Assembly (NCBI GenBank): GCA_019009955.1 | Contig: CM032228.1 | Location: forward strand, 96,840,501-96,904,500 | Origin: Riptortus pedestris | Taxonomy: Eukaryota; Arthropoda; Insecta; Hemiptera; Alydidae | Direction of reading: 5' to 3' | Length of the DNA: 64,000 nt | Shown: one piece after another, positions 58,946-64,000 of the stretch | Layout of the letters: the number at the start of each line of letters is the position of its first letter | Position numbering within the stretch: the stretch's first letter is position 1 | Position numbers and translations under genes: made by a program | The notes under the pieces: model-generated | Databases searched by the model: none | What the model saw: the letters and a program-made list of their open reading frames with translations, nothing else | What the model was told of the DNA's origin: nothing

Positions 58946-59315
58946 CTTCTTAATTAGTAATAAGTATAAATTAAAAAATAATTTGAAGTTGGAAATTAAA
59001 TGCATTTAAATGTTTCTTAACATTGTAAGAATTTATTTTAACAAAATAAATTGAAATGTGAATGAATTATTGGTGGAAATAATATATTTTAAAATTTAAA
59101 TATAATAATAATTACCTTCCTTGTTTATAACCTGCACTTGTTTATAACTGCACTACTTCACAATCATCACTAGTTGTTTTATAACTATGCTTATAACCTT
59201 TCACAACCATGCTTATAACCTACCAACAACATACCATAATGTTCACAACATCCTAATTTTGTTCATATTCTGGTTAGATCTGATCATGTATTACACGATT
59301 ACAGAAAAAAATTAA

Positions 59316-59436
59316 TATTACACTCGTAACGAAAGTAGAATTTACAACTCTCGTGAAATTACCACACTCGCTTCGCTCGTGTGGGTAAACGTTTCACTCG
59401 AGTTGTAAAATGATCTACTTTCGTCACTTGTATAAT
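59316..59436. repeat. long imperfect palindrome around ACTCGCTTCGCTCGT
   Basis: Left arm TAACGAAAGTAGAATTTACA ACTCTCGTGAAA and right arm TTTCACTCGAGTTGTAAAAT GATCTACTTTCGT are inverted repeats. They close on a central CACACTCGCTTCGCTCGTGTG at about 59372-59392. The whole ~120 bp could fold into one hairpin. It stands between two decayed LINE pieces and is likely part of a repeat family. Confidence 0.6.
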
Positions 59437-59459
59437 AAATAACTATTTTCAATTACTTC

Positions 59460-59720
59460 TTCAGGATTATCGCGATAATATGGGACTTCACTGCCCACCT
59501 TACCGAGATATATCTTAGCTACATTATTGTGTCTCTGTAAGTACTCTGAACCATCCAGCGCCTCACAACCTCCCGTAATATGTTGAAGAGACTCATAAGA
59601 TTTATTACAAAGTCTACATCTGTCGATATGAGAAAATTCATATTTTCTTTCAACACATTTCGTCTGAAGGATCTATTTGCAAATACCAAGTCCTGGACAG
59701 CCATCACAAACCCTTCGGTT
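59460..59720 (-). pseudogene. decayed LINE RT C-terminal fragment
   Basis: Minus strand frames give VQDLVFANRSFRRNVLKE and, after a shift, CRLCNKSYESLQHITGGCEA then SEYLQRHNNVAKIYLGKVG. The C-x2-C...H-I-x-x-G-C and YxxRHNxVAK motifs are characteristic of arthropod non-LTR retroelement polyproteins. It is on the opposite strand to the LINE piece at 57.6-58.7 kb. Confidence 0.6.
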
Positions 59721-60169
59721 TCTGCAAATAGCCGTCCAGAATTTAGCTATGCCACAGACGTTTTAATGTCTACTTCTGACTCTTACAACCGATTATTTAT
59801 TGTATTTATTATTCTTTATCTCTTACAATTTTATAATTGGAATTTTTAGTCTTAGGTTTTTATGTGTATAAAACCCTCGATAAATTTATATACTGCTTAC
59901 TGTTTTTAGAAGGCAACCCCCCCTGCAAATTGTATTAATTTGTTCGATAAAGTAATTCTGTGTGAAAATATACGCATTTCATTTTATTTCATCTTAATAT
60001 TTATGTCATTGTTATAAGTAATGTAATAATAATTTTTTAATAATCCTTCTTATGTTTCTAACAATCCCTATTAGGAATGAGAATTACAGTATTCTCCTAG
60101 TATAGTTTATTAATTCTTTAGAGTTAGTATTGAGGGCCCTAGAGACAGAGTTGTAGGGAAATAAGGGAA

Positions 60170-60720
60170 TAATTGTGGCATTCAGCCCTTAATATACAGC
60201 AGAGTTTATTACTGCACCTACAGGGCATATTTGAACAGGCCTCCTATAATCCTAAGTGGGAAATTAATATTAAATTCTCCCTTAAGTGGAACAATGCGGA
60301 GTAAATTTGCAGAGTGAGAGTATGGCGGGGCGGATCTCTGCTCTCCCTCCCCCATATTTATATAAAAGTAATCGCCTGATTTAGCAATTAACACGGCCTG
60401 CGATGAGAGCTTTAACAATTCATCAGTTCCATTGAGCGGGACAATAGGTCTGGTAATCCGTTCGGCTAACAGCCAACTCTGATGACGGATCTCATCTTGG
60501 CTGCCATTGTTTCTCCTTTAAATAAACACATCCACCAGCCTGGTCTCTTTTATCCCAAGGGCAGGCAGCTCTCTTTTAAATCTAAGATCTCCCTCAAGTA
60601 GAAATTAAATTCAGTTTAGTTTAGACAGATCCTTTCCGTTAACTCGGACTGAATTTAAACTGTCAATCCTTCTTCCCTTCTCTTTCCAATCCCTCCTCTT
60701 TATTGTCTTATTTTTAATCC
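60170..60720. promoter_or_regulatory. large unique island (candidate regulatory element)
   Basis: About 550 bp of balanced, non-repetitive DNA with CTATAATCCTAAG, GGGAAATTAATATTAAATTC, ATTTATATAAAAG (TATA-like), GGTCTGGTAATCC and CAATTAACACGG. Short minus-strand frames only. Like the 40.5-kb island it looks regulatory. Confidence 0.4.
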
Positions 60721-61721
60721 ACTTTTAAGTGAAACATTAATAATTTTTGGTTGAAGCTGCATGCATATTTATGGCACTACTACTTTTTTTATCTTATAGA
60801 TCGTTGAATTTTTTTGAAGTAAAATTCCATGTAAGGTTGAAATAAAAGGCTGCTTGTTTTCCAAATCCCCAAAACTAAGTCACATTAAAACATAGAATCT
60901 AGTCTTCGCGAGTTACCTTCTCTTTTAGGAGTCTGGTTTAGAAAGATGCCCCCCCCACTTTTTAAGCATTTTATCAGATTGTCAAATAGCAATTTTCGGA
61001 ATGTATTTCCAAATATTTAACCGTTTCATGTTGAACTAAAGAATTTTAATGACCAAGGTCGAGGAAGCCGGTTGAACTAAAGCATTTCATGTAGGAAATT
61101 GTTTGCTGAAGTTATGTAACCGTTGTTCTATAAAGATGCAATTTTACTGAGGTTATTTGAAATGTTGCTGGGATTGAAGATCTATTGAACTGGGCCATTT
61201 CAAGAAGAAAACTGTGGTATTCATTACACGGCCGTCTATCAATCCCAAAGACTATCATAATTAACTGTTTCAATATATTAACCACAGGCCTACACCGAAT
61301 GGGTTCCATGTAAATTTCATCACTTCCCTCTACGACAAAAAGGAAAGAAAAACATTCATTAGAGGAACGTTTCCTAATTTTATCTTATCGCCTAACCTAA
61401 TTTTATTTTACCTCGCGAGGGTTTCTGAAAGGGCTTGTAATATACTTTCTATAAATAATGTAAAAACAACATATAGAAAAAGCCTGTCACTGGGGTACGT
61501 ATGAGCAAGGATACTTTTAAATATGAACATCATACATACACCTTAATAAGGTTGTATGTAGAGATTTTTCCAACCGTTTGGTCAGGCAAAGAGGACACAA
61601 GTTTAAAGTAAAGGGACAAACAACGTAATGTCCCAGAAGAAATTTTTTCAACACTGCTCAACCCTTAGACCATTGGAGCAGAGATCATCTGATTTAACTG
61701 CAACATATTGCTAAGAAATAA

Positions 61722-61969
61722 GTCCGTCGCGCAGGGGCTGCGTAAACTAAGCAGATTTCCCGCGTGAAGTTTAACAATAGATAAATCTACATAATGCTAA
61801 CCCAACATCACCGTCAATATTAAGTGAATAAATACAAACCATAATACGAAACCTCCCGACGGGAATCATCTGAAATGTAAACAAACAGGTATCAATAATT
61901 AAGAATTTTTTCGAAAGTCGCGTCATGAGTTCGACCTCAATGGCTGATTTACCTAATGGGAAATCTGCT
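61722..61969 (-). mobile_element. short HINE-like copy A10 (both ends, deleted middle)
   Basis: The minus strand starts AGCAGATTTCCCATTAGGTA (61969) and ends with the hairpin ACGCAGCCCCTGCGC and GACGGAC at 61722. It is only about 250 bp, so most of the centre is missing. Confidence 0.58.
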
Positions 61970-62559
61970 AAAATAAAAGAGGATTATCATAACAGTGAAG
62001 TGCTTAATCACCTACCCCGATCCTTGTTGGGTGTTCAGTATTCCCTCGACTGTGCAACTGAGCACACTAATATATATGATTTCTATAAATTTATTATTAA
62101 ACAAAAAAGACTTTTTCCTTATCCCCAATTGAAAAACCTTCCGAAATGTCGAGGCAACCAGCAGGATCGCTTTCTAAACGCTTTCTTAAACCAGATATAA
62201 TACTGCCAATCAGACCTTTTACCCCAAACCGACCAAGGGCAAGCAACTTGGAAAAATTCAAAGATGAAATACTGACTTCGCTCACCTAAATATATCTCTT
62301 GGCATAAGAAGACATCTACACAACTAAAAAAAAGTTCAGGAAAGAATAATGTCATCTGCCATGAATTCAAAGAGGGCTGAGGAAAGGAAGTGAACTATCA
62401 GAAAAAAACAGTCAAGTTATGCGTAATAAAAAGGAGAGCGTCAATAAAAAAAATTGCCCTGGAACATGTGGAATACAATTTTGTAAAACTGCTAAACATG
62501 TGATTAGAAAAGATGTATAAGATCAGACAGTTGGACAATCATTGAAGAGGCGGTCTAAA

Positions 62560-63372
62560 GAAGCGCAGCCGTGAAGAAAGTTATTAGTTAAATTTCAGTT
62601 ATATGAAAATTGTTCTCTAAAGTTTCCAAATAAGAAAACCCTAAAATATAGGGCAACCGACCAGCTCATTAACAATGATTTTGAAAGACTATTCTACTAT
62701 AGACAATCTACACTCATTGAATAAAAATATATATCACCAGATTAATATCTAATTTGCTTTTATAGACTATAGTAAAGCATTTGACATCTTAAACACGTCA
62801 CCTTACTTAAATATTTATCAAAACATGGTGTAAATATTTAGATATACATACAGGAATTCTCCGTTGGTGGAATAAAAATAGCATGGGCAAGATGAAAATG
62901 GATATACCTGCAGTTAATTCCCTCTTTAACAGGAAACGAGGCAGAGGGATTCTCTTTAGCTAGAAATGTTTAATTGGGTGCTAGAAGAGGTGTGTTTCAT
63001 GTTGGGATGGCAAGACATGTGACACCACCACCGGGAAGAAGTTATCCATATGGCTCGTAGATGATGTTGTTCTGATAGTGTCCTCTCTCTGTCTGACCGA
63101 ACTTGAGAATTCGATTTAGGAACTGAATGCAGCAGGAAAGGAATCAGGTATTATGCTGACCTTATTGGATACTACCCTGCAACAGTGAAGAAAGCGAAGT
63201 ATTCTCTCAAGGGAAGCTTTCTGAAATGGGTTGGAGAAACAGTATATTTAGGGCAGTTACTGAAGAAAGGTCAACAATATAATTTACCAATTGATAATTT
63301 AGTGCCTCTTGCCTATTGTACCGGATCTAAATCAGTCCCTAACTTTATTGTACAAAATGGACATCTCTGAAT
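62560..63372 (+). pseudogene. decayed RTE-like LINE reverse transcriptase
   Basis: AFIDYSKAFDI at 62756 is RT motif A, with the catalytic Asp. WLVDDVVLIVSS at 63051 is motif C, with the DD pair in a VDD rather than ADD context. ELNAAGKESGIMLT follows, then VGETVYLGQLLKKG (63220-63260), the YLGQ motif typical of RTE-type elements. Stops (for example TAG at 63116) and frameshifts break the frame, and the segment between motifs A and C is scrambled. Clade assignment is inferred from motifs only. Confidence 0.65.
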
Positions 63373-64000
63373 ATACCAGTCATTCACCTGGCCGCCGAAA
63401 ATTCTCACAGGTTGAAAATGATTATGTTACAACTTTTTGTAGTTCCTCACAAAGTTTTTCGTAAGCGAATAAGAATTCTTTGAGGAATCACAACAATGCT
63501 ATTACTGAATTACTCGTATTGTCATATTGAATGCAATAACTTGTCCCCGTAGACTTAGTTCCGTAGACATCTTCGCTGGACCAAATGTTTTTAAAAATCA
63601 ATAACACTAATTTTTGGTAGCTCACCGCAACTCTTGGCCAACCATCTTATAGCCCCCGGAATACATCCTAACCAGATCAACAGTTATGCCGATGAGCAAC
63701 CAATAATAGACAATTTCCTTCAAAGAGATAGTAATAATACGTTTAATTATGACAATATGAAAATAAACAACAATGGCATACCTTGAATCAATATAATTTA
63801 AGAGAGTTATAAGAAGTCATTAAAGGATAATACTCATTAATTAAATTTTCAATAAAATCATATCATTTTGGAAGAGAATCAGAATAATTTAAAGAAAAAT
63901 TGCCTGGATATATAATGATAAAATTAAAAAACGTTTAGCCATGTAAAGGGCATTTTGAAAGATAGAGAATCGAAATAACAAGTGCATCAAATGAACCATT
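63373..64000. other. AT-rich DNA to the window end, nothing recognised
   Basis: Follows the RTE-like LINE remnant. It may include its decayed 3' part, but no motif is visible. Confidence 0.45.

Noticed and set aside
62097..62370. Minus-strand frames near 62.2 kb
   Set aside because: No motif; they lie in DNA that probably belongs to the decayed plus-strand LINE.

Overview
Eukaryotic, AT-rich nuclear DNA. It has spliced exons with GT-AG introns, long (TA)n tracts and dense transposon remains. The protein families and transposons suggest an invertebrate, most likely an arthropod; a crustacean such as a copepod is possible, but the species cannot be read from this window. There are no bacterial features and no CRISPR array. 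Nearly all other open frames are short, AT-rich chance frames or translated repeats.

One host gene is well supported. It is a fussel/SKOR-type (CORL, Ski/Sno family) transcriptional corepressor on the minus strand, with five coding exons between 36899 and 32031. The exons join in phase to 313 codons covering the Ski/Sno/Dac homology domain, the Cys/His SAND-like SMAD4-binding domain and the conserved WEDVKAMFNGGSRKR segment. The exon 5 donor implies further exons at lower coordinates; one weak candidate lies at 17323-17434. On both sides are long gene-free stretches with several GC-balanced, non-repetitive islands rich in TAATCC/ATTA sites. This is the usual look of regulatory DNA around a developmental regulator, but conservation was not tested.

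Layout: 1-7000 is mostly unique AT-rich DNA with one HINE-like repeat and a GC-rich island. At 7077-13199 there are four Helitron copies in two head-to-tail pairs that point away from each other, forming a large inverted repeat; the fourth copy holds a PIF/Harbinger-like MADF fragment. 13.2-31 kb is gene-poor, with HINE-like repeats, hAT ends, a mariner deletion relic, SINE pieces and islands. 31.3-31.8 kb is a TA-flanked Tc1/mariner-like element. 32-37 kb is fussel, with a THAP fossil, a HINE and SINE pieces in or beside its introns. 38.8-39.8 kb has a nearly perfect 107-bp direct duplication. 40.5-46 kb holds more islands. 46.2-46.7 kb is a short hAT element with an 8-bp target duplication. 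48.07-53.98 kb is a Ty3/gypsy retrotransposon (minus) with ATAT target duplications, a SAP-domain Gag, two unequal LTRs and many breaks. 54.8-64 kb has a Helitron fragment, two tRNA-derived SINEs, a foldback element, three decayed LINE pieces, a long palindrome and a large regulatory-looking island.

The mobile elements are mostly inactive fossils. The features closest to host function are fussel, the SINE piece just beyond its exon 5 donor, and the candidate regulatory islands.
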